Shown: positions 14,020 to 21,720, counted from the first letter of the stretch. The stretch is DNA of 27,662 nt from JBBSBR01 sp038251135 (GCA_038251135.1 JBBSBR010000014.1:1-27662); one strand, 5' to 3'. Notes: generated by a model from the letters alone, not told the origin. Translations and numbers: made by a program.

Positions 14020-14364
14020 TTAAAACTCCAATCCTGCTTCACGAGCTGCTTGGGCCAGAGCATGAAGACGACCTTGGTAGAGGCGGCCGTTACGGTCAAA
14101 CACTACCTTTGTAATCTTCTTGGCCTTAGCCTGAGTTGCAATTTCTTTACCAATCAAAGCGGCCTTATCGGTCATTGAGCCCTTAGCGTCCGTATGGAAG
14201 GTAGTGGCATAGGCCAAAGTTACACCCTGGGTGTCATCGATCACCTGAGCGATAATATGCTTAAGTGATATCTTAACCGACAATCGTGGACGTTCCGGTG
14301 TACCGGATACGGTGGCCCGAACACGGGCGCGGCGGCGAGCTAATTTTTGTGCAGTAGTATTCAT
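14020..14364 (-). CDS. rplR: 50S ribosomal protein L18
   Basis: 114 aa. The basic start KLARRRARVRATVSGTPERP, RLSVKISLKHIIAQVIDD, then KAALIGKEIATQAKAKKITK and the ending VVFDRNGRLYQGRLHALAQA with ARE-GLEF match L18, which binds 5S rRNA and joins it to the 50S subunit. It starts 5 nt after rplF and stops 1 nt before rpsE. Confidence 0.96.
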   Translation of the reverse strand: MNTTAQKLARRRARVRATVSGTPERPRLSVKISLKHIIAQVIDDTQGVTLAYATTFHTDAKGSMTDKAALIGKEIATQAKAKKITKVVFDRNGRLYQGRLHALAQAAREAGLEF

Positions 14365-14369
14365 AATTT

Positions 14370-14909
14370 TTAACCCTTCGCCGCAGTCTTGCCGGCTTTA
14401 CGTCGGATACGCTCTTCAACGTACTTAATTCCCTTGCCCTTGTACGGTTCAGGCTTCTTCAGCGCCCGAATGTTGGCTGCTACCTGTCCAACGAGCTGCT
14501 TATCAAAACCTTTGAGAGTAATAATATTCTTTTCTATCTGAGCCTCAACCCCTTCCGGAAGAGTAAAGACGACCGGGTGAGAGAAACCAAGTGCCAAAGT
14601 TATGACGTTTCCTGCCACGGCGGCGCGGAATCCGACACCGTTAATCTCAAGCTGGCGTACAAAGCCCTCTGATACGCCCACCACATTGTTGTTGATGAGG
14701 GTACGCATGAGGCCGAATGATCGTTGCGTCTCGGGTGTCTCGACGACGCGCGAAAGCGTAAGCACGCCCTCGGACTGATCAAGCTTAAGATTCTCAAGGA
14801 GCGGCACCCGGAGGGTACCCTTGGGACCGGTTACGGTAACAATAGACTCAATCTGCTCGACGGTGACGCCGGCGGGGATGGTGATAGGTTTGCGACCAAT
14901 ACGACTCAT
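14370..14909 (-). CDS. rplF: 50S ribosomal protein L6
   Basis: 179 aa. SRIGRKPITIPAGVTVEQ starts the first of two related alpha/beta repeats. The conserved C-terminal signature KKPEPYKGKGIKYVEERIRR (about residues 150-169) ends with KAGKTAAKG. L6 sits near the factor-binding site and the sarcin-ricin loop. It follows rpsH by 4 nt, the standard spc-operon order. Confidence 0.97.
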   Translation of the reverse strand: MSRIGRKPITIPAGVTVEQIESIVTVTGPKGTLRVPLLENLKLDQSEGVLTLSRVVETPETQRSFGLMRTLINNNVVGVSEGFVRQLEINGVGFRAAVAGNVITLALGFSHPVVFTLPEGVEAQIEKNIITLKGFDKQLVGQVAANIRALKKPEPYKGKGIKYVEERIRRKAGKTAAKG

Positions 14910-14913
14910 AGCT

Positions 14914-15300
14914 CTACCATACCTTACAGATTAATTCGCCGCCGAGTCCTTTGCGACGGGCATCACGGCCGGTCATGAGACCGCTCGAAGTGGAGACGAT
15001 CACCAAACCGCGTCCTCCGAGGACCGTCGGGATGTCCGAAGACGCTACGTATACGCGGCGTCCCGGCTTGGACACGCGGATCAACGACGTTATGGTTTCG
15101 GTGTCATCGGGAAGCGTAACCTCGAGCGACTTAAAGCCATTGGCTTCGGTTACGGCAAAATCAGTGATGTAGCCGTTCTTTTTGAGGATAGCGGCAATCG
15201 CTTCCTTAATCTTCGAATCGGGCATCGTGACAACACTCCGGCGCGCGGTTACGGCGTTGCGGATGCGTGTCAGCATATCTGAGATGGGATCGTTAAACAT
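14914..15300 (-). CDS. rpsH: 30S ribosomal protein S8
   Basis: 128 aa. NDPISDMLTRIRNAVTARRS at the N-terminus, SKPGRRVYVASSDIPTVLGG in the middle and GLVIVSTSSGLMTGRDARRK near the end, closing with GLGGELICKVW, are the S8 signatures. S8 binds the central domain of 16S rRNA and, in well-studied bacteria, represses the spc operon by binding mRNA near rplE. It starts 9 nt after rpsN. Confidence 0.97.
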   Translation of the reverse strand: MFNDPISDMLTRIRNAVTARRSVVTMPDSKIKEAIAAILKKNGYITDFAVTEANGFKSLEVTLPDDTETITSLIRVSKPGRRVYVASSDIPTVLGGRGLVIVSTSSGLMTGRDARRKGLGGELICKVW

Positions 15301-15309
15301 CTGCTCCTC

Positions 15310-15495
15310 CTACCAACTAGCCTTAGTGATACCGGGAATCTGGCCACGTGAGGCGTACTCACGGAAACAGATACGGCACAGGCCGAACTTACGAATATAA
15401 CCATGCGGACGTCCGCAAACCTGGCAACGATTGACCTGGCGAGTCGAATATTTCGGCTTACGCGCAGCTTTGACGATTAAGGCAGTACGTGCCAT
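15310..15495 (-). CDS. rpsN: 30S ribosomal protein S14, short zinc type
   Basis: 61 aa. CQVCGRPHGYIRKFGLCRIC has two Cys-x2-Cys pairs, forming the zinc ribbon of type Z S14. FREYASRGQIPGITKASW is the conserved C-terminus. S14 completes the 30S head. The ATG overlaps the rplE stop as TAATG. Confidence 0.97.
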   Translation of the reverse strand: MARTALIVKAARKPKYSTRQVNRCQVCGRPHGYIRKFGLCRICFREYASRGQIPGITKASW

Positions 15496-16040
15496 TATGC
15501 ATTCCTCCTAAATGGAAAGCCCATTAACTCTAGTAAACGCTTCCCTTCGGCCGGGGTCTTGGCGCTGGTGACAATATTGACCTGCAAACCGTGCGGAATC
15601 CCCACCTCTTCAAACGGAATCTGAGGGAAAATACTCTGCTCGACAATGCCGAGCGAGTAGTTGCCACTCGAGTCGAAGGCAGTGTCGGAGATACCTCGGA
15701 AGTCGCGGATGCGAGGCAAAGCCACGCTTACCAGGAGGTCCAGGAACTCCTCGGCCTTCTGACCGCGAAGCGTTACGGTCGTGCCGACCTTGTTGCCTTC
15801 GCGCAGTTTGAACGACGCGATGCTTAGACGGGCAACGGTTGTCACCGGATGCTGACCCGTTATGGTCGCCAGGGTCTCGGCCGCGGCATCGAGATGCTTT
15901 GCATCACTGACTGCGCGACCCACACCAGCACTCACCACCACCTTTTCGATACGTGGGATCTGGTGAGAATTGGTGTACTTAAACTCCTCGCGAAGGGCGG
16001 GGGAAGCTACTTTGATATATTTTTCTTTAAAACGTGTCAT
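15495..16040 (-). CDS. rplE: 50S ribosomal protein L5
   Basis: 181 aa. IPRIEKVVVSAGVGRAVSDA, the ITGQHPVTTVARLSIASFKL block, GNKVGTTVTLRGQKAEEFLD, LPRIRDFRGIS and the C-terminal VNIVTSAKTPAEGKRLLELM with GFPFRR fit L5, which binds 5S rRNA and contacts the P-site tRNA. The start overlaps the rplX stop by 4 nt (ATGA) and the stop overlaps rpsN by one base. Confidence 0.97.
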   Translation of the reverse strand: MTRFKEKYIKVASPALREEFKYTNSHQIPRIEKVVVSAGVGRAVSDAKHLDAAAETLATITGQHPVTTVARLSIASFKLREGNKVGTTVTLRGQKAEEFLDLLVSVALPRIRDFRGISDTAFDSSGNYSLGIVEQSIFPQIPFEEVGIPHGLQVNIVTSAKTPAEGKRLLELMGFPFRRNA

Positions 16041-16408
16041 TTCTTACCTGCCTTGTCGCTTTTTTCGGCGGTTTCGGCCTTCTTCTTAGTTGACTTTGCG
16101 GCTTTCTGATTCGGGCTCACCTTAAAGATGCGTTCCTTGGTACCGTCGGGCTTGATTTCGTACCCGATGCGAGCCGGCTTGCCGCTCTGCGGATCGAGAA
16201 CCATGACCTTGGAGACGTTGATCGGCTTGGTGATATCGAGAATACCGCCGCGAGGGTTCTTGTCGGAAGGCTTGGTGTGGCGCTTGTAGACATTGATGCC
16301 TTCGACGATTGCCGTCTGGGTCGCCGTTTGGATGGACACGACCTTACCGGTTTTACCCTTGTCGCGGCCGGCGATCACGATTACGTTGTCGTCTTTGCGA
16401 AGTTTCAT
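16037..16408 (-). CDS. rplX: 50S ribosomal protein L24
   Basis: 123 aa. A KOW motif at the N-terminus (KLRKDDNVIVIAGRDKGKTG, about residues 2-21) is followed by VEGINVYKRHTKPS and GGILDITKPINVSKVMVLDP. The last 25 residues are a Lys/Ala/Glu tail. L24 starts 50S assembly at the 5' end of 23S rRNA. It is joined to rplN by TAATG and to rplE by an ATGA overlap. Confidence 0.96.
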   Translation of the reverse strand: MKLRKDDNVIVIAGRDKGKTGKVVSIQTATQTAIVEGINVYKRHTKPSDKNPRGGILDITKPINVSKVMVLDPQSGKPARIGYEIKPDGTKERIFKVSPNQKAAKSTKKKAETAEKSDKAGKK

Positions 16409-16776
16409 TACAGAACCTCCGGAGCGAGCGAAATAATCTTCATATATCCGCCGTCACGCAACTCGCGCGCAATCGGGCCGAAGATACGGGTACCGCGAGG
16501 CTGACCGTCTTTGTTGATAAGCACGGCGGCGTTCTCGTCGAAACGAATCGATGAGCCGTCCGGGCGTTTAGTCTCTTTGACGGTCCGAACGATTACCGCG
16601 CGAACGATCTCTTTCTTCTTGACGTTGGCACCCGGAGTGGCCGACTTGACGCTGGCGGTAATGATATCGCCTACGCGTGCGTAACGTCGGCGCGAACCGC
16701 CAAGCACCTTGATGCACAGCAGATCCCGGGCGCCGGAATTATCGGCAACTTTGAGTCTGGTTTCAGACTGTATCAT
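16408..16776 (-). CDS. rplN: 50S ribosomal protein L14
   Basis: 122 aa, exactly the usual length. IQSETRLKVADNSGARDLLC, IKVLGGSRRRYARVGDII, RFDENAAVLINKDGQPRGTR and IFGPIARELRDGGYMKIISL match L14, which forms an intersubunit bridge and binds the silencing factor RsfS in other bacteria. I start at ATG 16776, one nt after the rpsQ stop. The 13-codon longer frame would overlap rpsQ. Confidence 0.97.
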   Translation of the reverse strand: MIQSETRLKVADNSGARDLLCIKVLGGSRRRYARVGDIITASVKSATPGANVKKKEIVRAVIVRTVKETKRPDGSSIRFDENAAVLINKDGQPRGTRIFGPIARELRDGGYMKIISLAPEVL

Positions 16777-16777
16777 A

Positions 16778-17029
16778 TTATGCCTCCATATCCTTGGAAG
16801 ATACCTTGCGGGCAACTTCCCAACGCTTATCGCGGCTGATCGGACGGGTCTCGGTAATTTCTACGAGGTCGCCTTCCTTGTACGCGTTTGCAGCGTCGTG
16901 AGCCTTGAATTTAGTCGTTACTTTGTACTTCTTGCGGTAAATCGGGTGCTCCTTAACGGTCTGCACTGCCACTACCACGGTCTTGTCCATTTTATCGGAG
17001 ACTACTGTCCCCCGAAGTGTGCGGATCAT
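16778..17029 (-). CDS. rpsQ: 30S ribosomal protein S17
   Basis: 83 aa. LRGTVVSDKMDKTVVVAVQT, then HPIYRKKYKVTTKFKAHDA and GDLVEITETRPISRDKRWEV are the OB-fold S17 signatures. S17 binds the 5' domain of 16S rRNA early in assembly. The ATG overlaps the rpmC stop by 4 nt (ATGA). Confidence 0.96.
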   Translation of the reverse strand: MIRTLRGTVVSDKMDKTVVVAVQTVKEHPIYRKKYKVTTKFKAHDAANAYKEGDLVEITETRPISRDKRWEVARKVSSKDMEA

Positions 17030-17232
17030 TTGGCCTCCTCCTGAACGATCTGCCGTTCGCGCTCAATGGTGAGGGCTTGGGCGATCGTCTTCTTTAATCG
17101 ACCAAGAGTCTTGGTGTCGCGCACTTCCTTGGTACGGCTCTCGACTACAGCCTTCGCCAGCTCTTCGCGGCTCGACTGAATGAACTGGGCCAACTCTTTG
17201 TCTGTCTTCTTGGTAATATCGGTAATTTTCAT
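17026..17232 (-). CDS. rpmC: 50S ribosomal protein L29
   Basis: 68 aa forming two long helices. KELAQFIQSSREELAKAVVE, then a short turn and the conserved block TKTLGRLKKTIAQALTIERE-type end identify L29, which sits at the tunnel exit beside L23. It is joined by TAATG to rplP and by a 4-nt overlap to rpsQ, the standard rplP-rpmC-rpsQ trio. Confidence 0.95.
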   Translation of the reverse strand: MKITDITKKTDKELAQFIQSSREELAKAVVESRTKEVRDTKTLGRLKKTIAQALTIERERQIVQEEAK

Positions 17233-17657
17233 TATTCTGCCTCTCCTGGCACGTCGCGGATTACGAAACGGGTACGCACCGGGAGCTTGTGGGCTGCCAA
17301 ACGCATAGCTTCTCGAGCCACTTCTTCGGTCACGCCGTCCATCTCAAACATGATGCGTCCGGGACGGACCTTGGCGGCATAGTGATCAACCGCGCCCTTA
17401 CCGCTGCCCATGCGGACTTCGGCCGGCTTCTTGGTAATCGGAGTGTCGGGGAAGATACGGATCCAGATCTTACCGCCGCGCTTTACGTGGCGGGTCATGG
17501 CGCGACGGGCGGCCTCGATCTGGCGTGAAGTGATACGCTCAGCCGTCTCGGCCTTGAGGCCGTACTGACCGAACGAGATCTCGACTCCGCGCGAAGCGAT
17601 GCCGTCGTTACGACCCTTCATCTGCTTACGGTATTTGGTTTTCTTTGGTAATAGCAT
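17232..17657 (-). CDS. rplP: 50S ribosomal protein L16
   Basis: 141 aa. LLPKKTKYRKQMKGRNDGIA, FGQYGLKAETAERITSRQIE, AARRAMTRHVKRGGKIWIRI and PAEVRMGSGKGAVDHYAAKV match L16. The Arg in RMGSGKG corresponds to the site hydroxylated in E. coli. L16 helps position A-site tRNA. It starts 9 nt after rpsC. Confidence 0.97.
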   Translation of the reverse strand: MLLPKKTKYRKQMKGRNDGIASRGVEISFGQYGLKAETAERITSRQIEAARRAMTRHVKRGGKIWIRIFPDTPITKKPAEVRMGSGKGAVDHYAAKVRPGRIMFEMDGVTEEVAREAMRLAAHKLPVRTRFVIRDVPGEAE

Positions 17658-17666
17658 AGTGATTTC

Positions 17667-18293
17667 CTAAAACTTCGAACCTTTATAGATCCAGACCTTC
17701 ACGCCGATTACGCCGAAGGTGGTTCTGGCCAATGCCTGTGCATAGTCGATATCGGCACGCAGGGTGTGAAGCGGGATTGATCCCTGCGAAACTGTTTCAC
17801 GGCGGGCCATTTCGTTACCGTTCAGGCGGCCGGCGATGGTCACCTTGGCGCCGAGCGTACCCGACTTCATGGCGTTCTCGACCGACATCTTCATAGCTCG
17901 GCGGAACGAAATACGGCGCTCGAGCTGGCTGGCAATGTTCTCGGCTACCAACATGGCGTTGGTCTCCGGCTTCTTAACTTCTTCGATCGAGACCTTTACC
18001 GGACCGCCGACGATGGCAGCGAGCAATGTCTTGATCTCTTCGGCACCCGATCCGCCGCGTCCAATGACGACGCCCGGCTTGGAGGTGTGAATCGTAACGA
18101 CCAACTGGTTCGGAGAACGCTCAATGTCGATCCGAGCTACGCCGGCCCGCTTCGAAAGTTTCTTGGCGAGAGCATTACGAAGCTTGAGATCCTCAATTAG
18201 CTGGGTAGTATAGTTGCGGTCAGCGTACCACTTCGACTGCCAGTCGCGGTCGAGCTGGAGGCGCATACTGCGCGGATTGATCTTCTGGCCCAT
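17667..18293 (-). CDS. rpsC: 30S ribosomal protein S3
   Basis: 208 aa. MGQKINPRSMRLQLDRDWQS starts the N-terminal domain. The KH domain (about 40-110) carries TSKPGVVIGRGGSGAEEIKT. The C-terminal domain has ISFRRAMKMSVENAMKSGTL, LNGNEMARRETVSQGSIPLH and TLRADIDYAQA. S3 lines the mRNA entry tunnel and helps unwind mRNA. Most bacteria have a longer C-terminal tail; this copy stops at VWIYKGSKF. It overlaps rplV by TAATG. Confidence 0.97.
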   Translation of the reverse strand: MGQKINPRSMRLQLDRDWQSKWYADRNYTTQLIEDLKLRNALAKKLSKRAGVARIDIERSPNQLVVTIHTSKPGVVIGRGGSGAEEIKTLLAAIVGGPVKVSIEEVKKPETNAMLVAENIASQLERRISFRRAMKMSVENAMKSGTLGAKVTIAGRLNGNEMARRETVSQGSIPLHTLRADIDYAQALARTTFGVIGVKVWIYKGSKF

Positions 18294-18793
18294 TACTTTG
18301 CCTCCTTCTTGGCTGACACAGCCGACTTTACGGTCTTTGGCTTCTCGGACTTCGGCATCTCAACCATCGGTTGCGGAAGCTTCGGCTTCTCGGTCTTGGC
18401 ATCGGATTCTACTGCCTGTGCAACTGGCTTGGTCTCTTTGACATCGGCAGCCACAACCGCCTTGCCGTCGGTCAGTACGACCGTAATATGGCTCGAGCGC
18501 TTGAGAATCGCCGATGAACTGCCTTTGGCACGGGTGCGCGAACGCTTGAGCGACGGCCCCGGGCCGATCAGCACGCTCTCGATTACGAGGTCTTTCGACT
18601 TGGCGTTGTAGTTGTTCTCAGCGTTGGCGATGGCTGAATCAAGTACTTTGCCTACGGCAACGGAAGCTCGCTTGTCGGTGTTGCGCAGAATCACTCGGGC
18701 ATCGCCCACTCGCCGACCGCGAATTAGTGCCGCAACCAGGCTCGTCTTGCGAGCCGGAGTACCGATGTATTTTGCTGTTGCGCTTGTCTTCAT
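18293..18793 (-). CDS. rplV: 50S ribosomal protein L22 with an acidic/Lys tail
   Basis: 166 aa, about 50 longer than typical L22. The core (1-110) has KYIGTPARKTSLVAALIRGR, VGKVLDSAIANAENNYNAKS and the loop PSLKRSRTRAKGSSSAILKR with SSHITVVLTD; its beta hairpin reaches into the exit tunnel. The rest is a Lys/Pro/Glu/Ala low-complexity tail likely exposed on the surface. It is joined by TAATG to rpsS upstream and rpsC downstream. Confidence 0.95.
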   Translation of the reverse strand: MKTSATAKYIGTPARKTSLVAALIRGRRVGDARVILRNTDKRASVAVGKVLDSAIANAENNYNAKSKDLVIESVLIGPGPSLKRSRTRAKGSSSAILKRSSHITVVLTDGKAVVAADVKETKPVAQAVESDAKTEKPKLPQPMVEMPKSEKPKTVKSAVSAKKEAK

Positions 18794-19062
18794 TATTTCT
18801 TCGCCAACTTACCGCCGTGGCCGCGGAACTTACGGGTCGGAGAAAACTCACCGAGTTTGTGACCGACCATATTTTCGGATACGAAGACCGGTACGTGCAT
18901 ACGGCCGTTGTGTACGGCGATCGTAAATCCTACCATCTCAGGCGAAACCGTGGAATCGCGCGACCAAGTCTTAAGAACCGTCTTGTCGCCGGGCGGCAAT
19001 GCGGTAATACGCCCAAGCAGGCGAGCATCTACAAAGGGTCCTTTTTTGAGTGAACGGCTCAT
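18793..19062 (-). CDS. rpsS: 30S ribosomal protein S19
   Basis: 89 aa. MSRSLKKGPFVDARLLGRI, TWSRDSTVSPEMVGFTIAVH, NGRMHVPVFVSENMVGHKLG and EFSPTRKFRGHGGKLAKK are diagnostic. S19 is in the 30S head next to S13. It begins immediately after the rplB stop with no intervening base. Confidence 0.97.
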   Translation of the reverse strand: MSRSLKKGPFVDARLLGRITALPPGDKTVLKTWSRDSTVSPEMVGFTIAVHNGRMHVPVFVSENMVGHKLGEFSPTRKFRGHGGKLAKK

Positions 19063-19914
19063 CTAGCGTCTCCTACCTTTATTGCGTCCGCGGACGATCA
19101 TATCGTCGGTGAGTTTGCGGCGGCGGGTCTTCAAACCAAGCGCCGGCTTACCCCACGGGGTCTTCTGTCCATATTTATAAATTGAAGTAGCCTGAGCACC
19201 TTCACCGCCACCGTGCGGGTGATCAACCGGGTTCATTGCGGAACCGCGTACGCTTGGGCGCCAACCAAGGCGGCGACGACGGCCGGCCGAACCGTACTTG
19301 ATGTTCTGATGGGCTTCATTGCCAACCATTCCGATAGTAGCCTGGCAATCTTCATGTACGAGGCGAACCTCACCCGAGGGCAGACGAACCTGGACGAAGC
19401 CTTCACGGTCAGACTCCTTGGAAACCAGTTGGGCCTTGGCGCCGGCGCTGCGTACGAGCTGACCGCCCTTACCCAGAACGAGCTCGATGTTGTAAATCTG
19501 GGTACCCCCGGGAATGTTTTTCATGGCCATACGGTTGCCGACGCGTATTGCGGCGGCGTCACCGGAAGCAAGCTGGTCGCCGACCTTCATGCCGGAACCG
19601 GCAATAATATAAGCCTTCTTGCCGTCATCAAATTGTACCAGCGCGATATGAGCTGAACGGTTTGGGTCGTACTCGAGTGCCACGACGACTGCCGAGGCTA
19701 CCGACTTGAAGTCGAAGTCTATCAGGCGGTAGAAGCGCTTGACGCCGCCGCCGCGGTGACGAACGGTGATCTTGCCCTGATTATTGCGACCGGAACCGGT
19801 CTTCTGAGCGACGAGGAGTGACTTCTCCGGCTTCTTCTTGGTGAGGCCGTCACGGTCAGCCGTGGTCATGCCGCGGCGGGCGGGGGTAGTTGGCTTGTAA
19901 AGCTTAATAGCCAT
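19063..19914 (-). CDS. rplB: 50S ribosomal protein L2
   Basis: 283 aa, close to the usual 275. GKITVRHRGGGVKRFYRLID in the N-terminal third, an OB/SH3-like core, and RGSAMNPVDHPHGGGEGAQA near the C-terminus, which carries the His implicated in the peptidyl-transferase centre. It ends with a basic tail RRRKLTDDMIVRGRNKGRRR. L2 is needed for subunit joining. The start overlaps rplW by TAATG. Confidence 0.98.
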   Translation of the reverse strand: MAIKLYKPTTPARRGMTTADRDGLTKKKPEKSLLVAQKTGSGRNNQGKITVRHRGGGVKRFYRLIDFDFKSVASAVVVALEYDPNRSAHIALVQFDDGKKAYIIAGSGMKVGDQLASGDAAAIRVGNRMAMKNIPGGTQIYNIELVLGKGGQLVRSAGAKAQLVSKESDREGFVQVRLPSGEVRLVHEDCQATIGMVGNEAHQNIKYGSAGRRRRLGWRPSVRGSAMNPVDHPHGGGEGAQATSIYKYGQKTPWGKPALGLKTRRRKLTDDMIVRGRNKGRRR

Positions 19915-20195
19915 TACTTTGCCACCTCGAACAGCGCGATTTTCTGGCCGGCCTTGATCTTCACCATAGCCTTCTTAATGTCGCGCTCGCGGCCGGTAAT
20001 CTGCTTGAAGCGCTTGGCCTTGCCCTTGGCAATGACGATGTTGACGTCGATAACATTAACCTTGAAAGCGGCTTCAACGGCCTTTGCGACCTCGATCTTG
20101 TTGGCGCTCGAAGGCACCTCGAAGACGTAGATGCCGCGCTCGGCAAGATAGATGGCCTTTTCGCTAATCTTGGGGGTAAGTACCATGGCGTGCAT
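19914..20195 (-). CDS. rplW: 50S ribosomal protein L23
   Basis: 93 aa. LTPKISEKAIYLAERGIYVF, ANKIEVAKAVEAAFKVNVID and VNIVIAKGKAKRFKQITGRE are the L23 pattern. L23 at the exit tunnel is the docking site for trigger factor and SRP. ATG 20195 makes the TAATG overlap with rplD; an in-frame ATG three codons later is an alternative start. Confidence 0.95.
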   Translation of the reverse strand: MHAMVLTPKISEKAIYLAERGIYVFEVPSSANKIEVAKAVEAAFKVNVIDVNIVIAKGKAKRFKQITGRERDIKKAMVKIKAGQKIALFEVAK

Positions 20196-20830
20196 TATTT
20201 CTCTCCCAGCCAGCTCTTAACGATCTCGAGGCTCTCGCCGGCAAAGATCAGGTGATCGGCATTCATTATGGTATAGACGTTCAGGTATTGAGCATTCACA
20301 ACAGTCAGTCCTTCGACGTTGTTGGTAGCGCGCATAATCATGTCAGTTTTTTCGGGGACAATCAGGAGGATATTGCCTTCAAGTTTGAGCTTCCTCAGCA
20401 GATCGACGGTCGCCTTGACCTTCCCGTCGACCGAGGTAAAGGCCTCGATTACAGCGATTTGACCAGACTCGGCCTGGAGGCTGAGGGCCTGGCGGATAGC
20501 TGTACGCTTCATCTTGACGGGCATGTTCAGGGTAAAGTTCTCGTTGCCGGTTGGACCAAAGACGACTCCGCCGCCCTTCCAGTTTGGTACGCGGATTGAA
20601 CCAACACGCGCGCGACCGGTGCCCTTCTGGCGCCAAGGCTTCTTGCCGCCGCCGGCGACTTCGCCGCGCTTCAGCGTGTTTGCTCCGGCCGTGCGGCCAT
20701 TGGCGAGATAGGTGCGATATGCCTGACCTACCAGTTCGTGGTTGGCCTCTATACCGAAAATCGCCTTGTCGAGCTTAACGCTCGCTTCGTGTTTAGTGCC
20801 GGTCTTTGAGTATGATACCGCGCTTGCCAT
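20195..20830 (-). CDS. rplD: 50S ribosomal protein L4
   Basis: 211 aa. The extended tunnel loop is clear: NTLKRGEVAGGGKKPWRQKG, then TGRARVGSIRVPNWKGGGVV and FGP (about residues 52-93). NVEGLTVVNAQYLNVYTIMN near the C-terminus matches the conserved L4 end. In E. coli L4 also represses the S10 operon through its leader RNA, relevant because this operon has a structured leader (21525-21575). It is joined by TAATG to both rplC and rplW. Confidence 0.96.
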   Translation of the reverse strand: MASAVSYSKTGTKHEASVKLDKAIFGIEANHELVGQAYRTYLANGRTAGANTLKRGEVAGGGKKPWRQKGTGRARVGSIRVPNWKGGGVVFGPTGNENFTLNMPVKMKRTAIRQALSLQAESGQIAVIEAFTSVDGKVKATVDLLRKLKLEGNILLIVPEKTDMIMRATNNVEGLTVVNAQYLNVYTIMNADHLIFAGESLEIVKSWLGEK

Positions 20831-21486
20831 TAGATACCTCTTACCATTACGGTGCCGCGCTTTGGTCCGGGAACGGCGCCGGCAACACCAAGGATATTGA
20901 GTTCAGGACTCACAATAACAACCTTCAAATTAGTCACGGTTATCTTGTCTCCACCCATCTGTCCGGACATCTTGAGGTCTTTGAAGACGTGTTGAGGGTA
21001 ACCGGCGCCGATGGAGCCGTGGCCGCGGTGCTGGTGCGAGCCGTGAGTCATACGGCCGCGGCTGAAATTGTGTCGCTTGATTACGCCGGCAAAACCTTTG
21101 CCTTTGGAGGTACCGGTGACCTGGATAATATCTCCGACCTCAAAGGTGGTGACGTCGAGCTTGGAGCCAACCTCGAGGGCGAGAGCTGCGTCTACCGTAG
21201 CCTGCAGATCTTTGGCTTTGCTGTGCGTAGGGTCGACATCCTTAAAACGAATTTCCTGGAGGGTCTTAGCATTAACATTAGCCGTTACCAGGTGGCCCTT
21301 CTGCGGCTTCGGCTGGTGCTTGGCATCGCCAAAGCCGATCTGTACGGCATTATAGCCGTCAGTAGCATCTGTCTTGACCTGAGTGACAGTACAAGGACCG
21401 GCCTCAATCAAAGTAACGCGCAAAACGTTGCCGTCCTCCGCAAAGAGCTGTGTCATTCCGAGTTTTGTGCCGAGTAGGGCCTTCAT
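20830..21486 (-). CDS. rplC: 50S ribosomal protein L3
   Basis: 218 aa. MKALLGTKLGMTQLFAEDGN starts the protein; GTSKGKGFAGVIKRHNFSRG (125-144), THGSHQHRGHGSIGAGYPQH and KMSGQMGGDKITVTNLKVV follow, the L3 signatures including the loop that reaches toward the peptidyl-transferase centre. ATG 21486 has an AAAGGA site 6 nt upstream. It is the first gene of the operon. rpsJ (S10), which usually precedes rplC, is not here: the upstream 280 bp hold only a leader and promoters. Confidence 0.97.
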   Translation of the reverse strand: MKALLGTKLGMTQLFAEDGNVLRVTLIEAGPCTVTQVKTDATDGYNAVQIGFGDAKHQPKPQKGHLVTANVNAKTLQEIRFKDVDPTHSKAKDLQATVDAALALEVGSKLDVTTFEVGDIIQVTGTSKGKGFAGVIKRHNFSRGRMTHGSHQHRGHGSIGAGYPQHVFKDLKMSGQMGGDKITVTNLKVVIVSPELNILGVAGAVPGPKRGTVMVRGI

Positions 21487-21524
21487 GGTCGTCCTTTGAG
21501 TGAACTTGGTCTTACATAATAAAT

Positions 21525-21575
21525 CCTAGGTATTGAGGGGTATCTCGGTATCTTCGAGACCGTCTCAGTGCCTAG
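21525..21575 (-). promoter_or_regulatory. Structured mRNA leader of the rplC operon
   Basis: In the transcript, CUAGG (21571-21575) can pair with CCUAG (21525-21530) and UGAG (21565-21568) with CUCA (21534-21537), separated by a small internal loop. The enclosed part contains an alternative hairpin (GAGAC/GUCUC at 21556-21566) and a nearly complementary pair of GGUCUC and GAUACC. A nested structure just upstream of rplC fits an autoregulatory ribosomal-protein leader, but no known L3/L4 leader family is recognised and no folding program was run. Confidence 0.4.
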
Positions 21576-21591
21576 CAGTTATCTGGAATGC

Positions 21592-21607
21592 TTGTTGAAA
21601 TCAACAA
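21592..21607 (-). promoter_or_regulatory. Perfect inverted repeat at the transcript 5' end (operator or hairpin)
   Basis: TTGTTGA (21592-21598) and TCAACAA (21601-21607) form a perfect 7-bp inverted repeat with an AA centre. It starts about 4 nt downstream of the predicted transcription start of the rplC operon, where a repressor operator or a 5' stabilising hairpin would act. Confidence 0.4.
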
Positions 21608-21617
21608 ATACCATATG

Positions 21618-21647
21618 ACTATAGCTTATCTGTAGGCTCACTGTCAA
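21618..21647 (-). promoter_or_regulatory. Main promoter of the rplC-secY ribosomal operon
   Basis: On the minus strand a perfect TTGACA (21642-21647) and TATAGT (21618-21623, 5 of 6) are separated by 18 bp. Transcription should begin near 21611, leaving a leader of about 125 nt before the rplC ATG at 21486. No other promoter of similar quality is seen before the infA promoter. Confidence 0.8.
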
Positions 21648-21720
21648 CAATCTGCCGGGATAAATTCGGAGACGTAACATTTCGCATCGGGAACTGTCAT
21701 AATGTATGCCAGCTATACTC

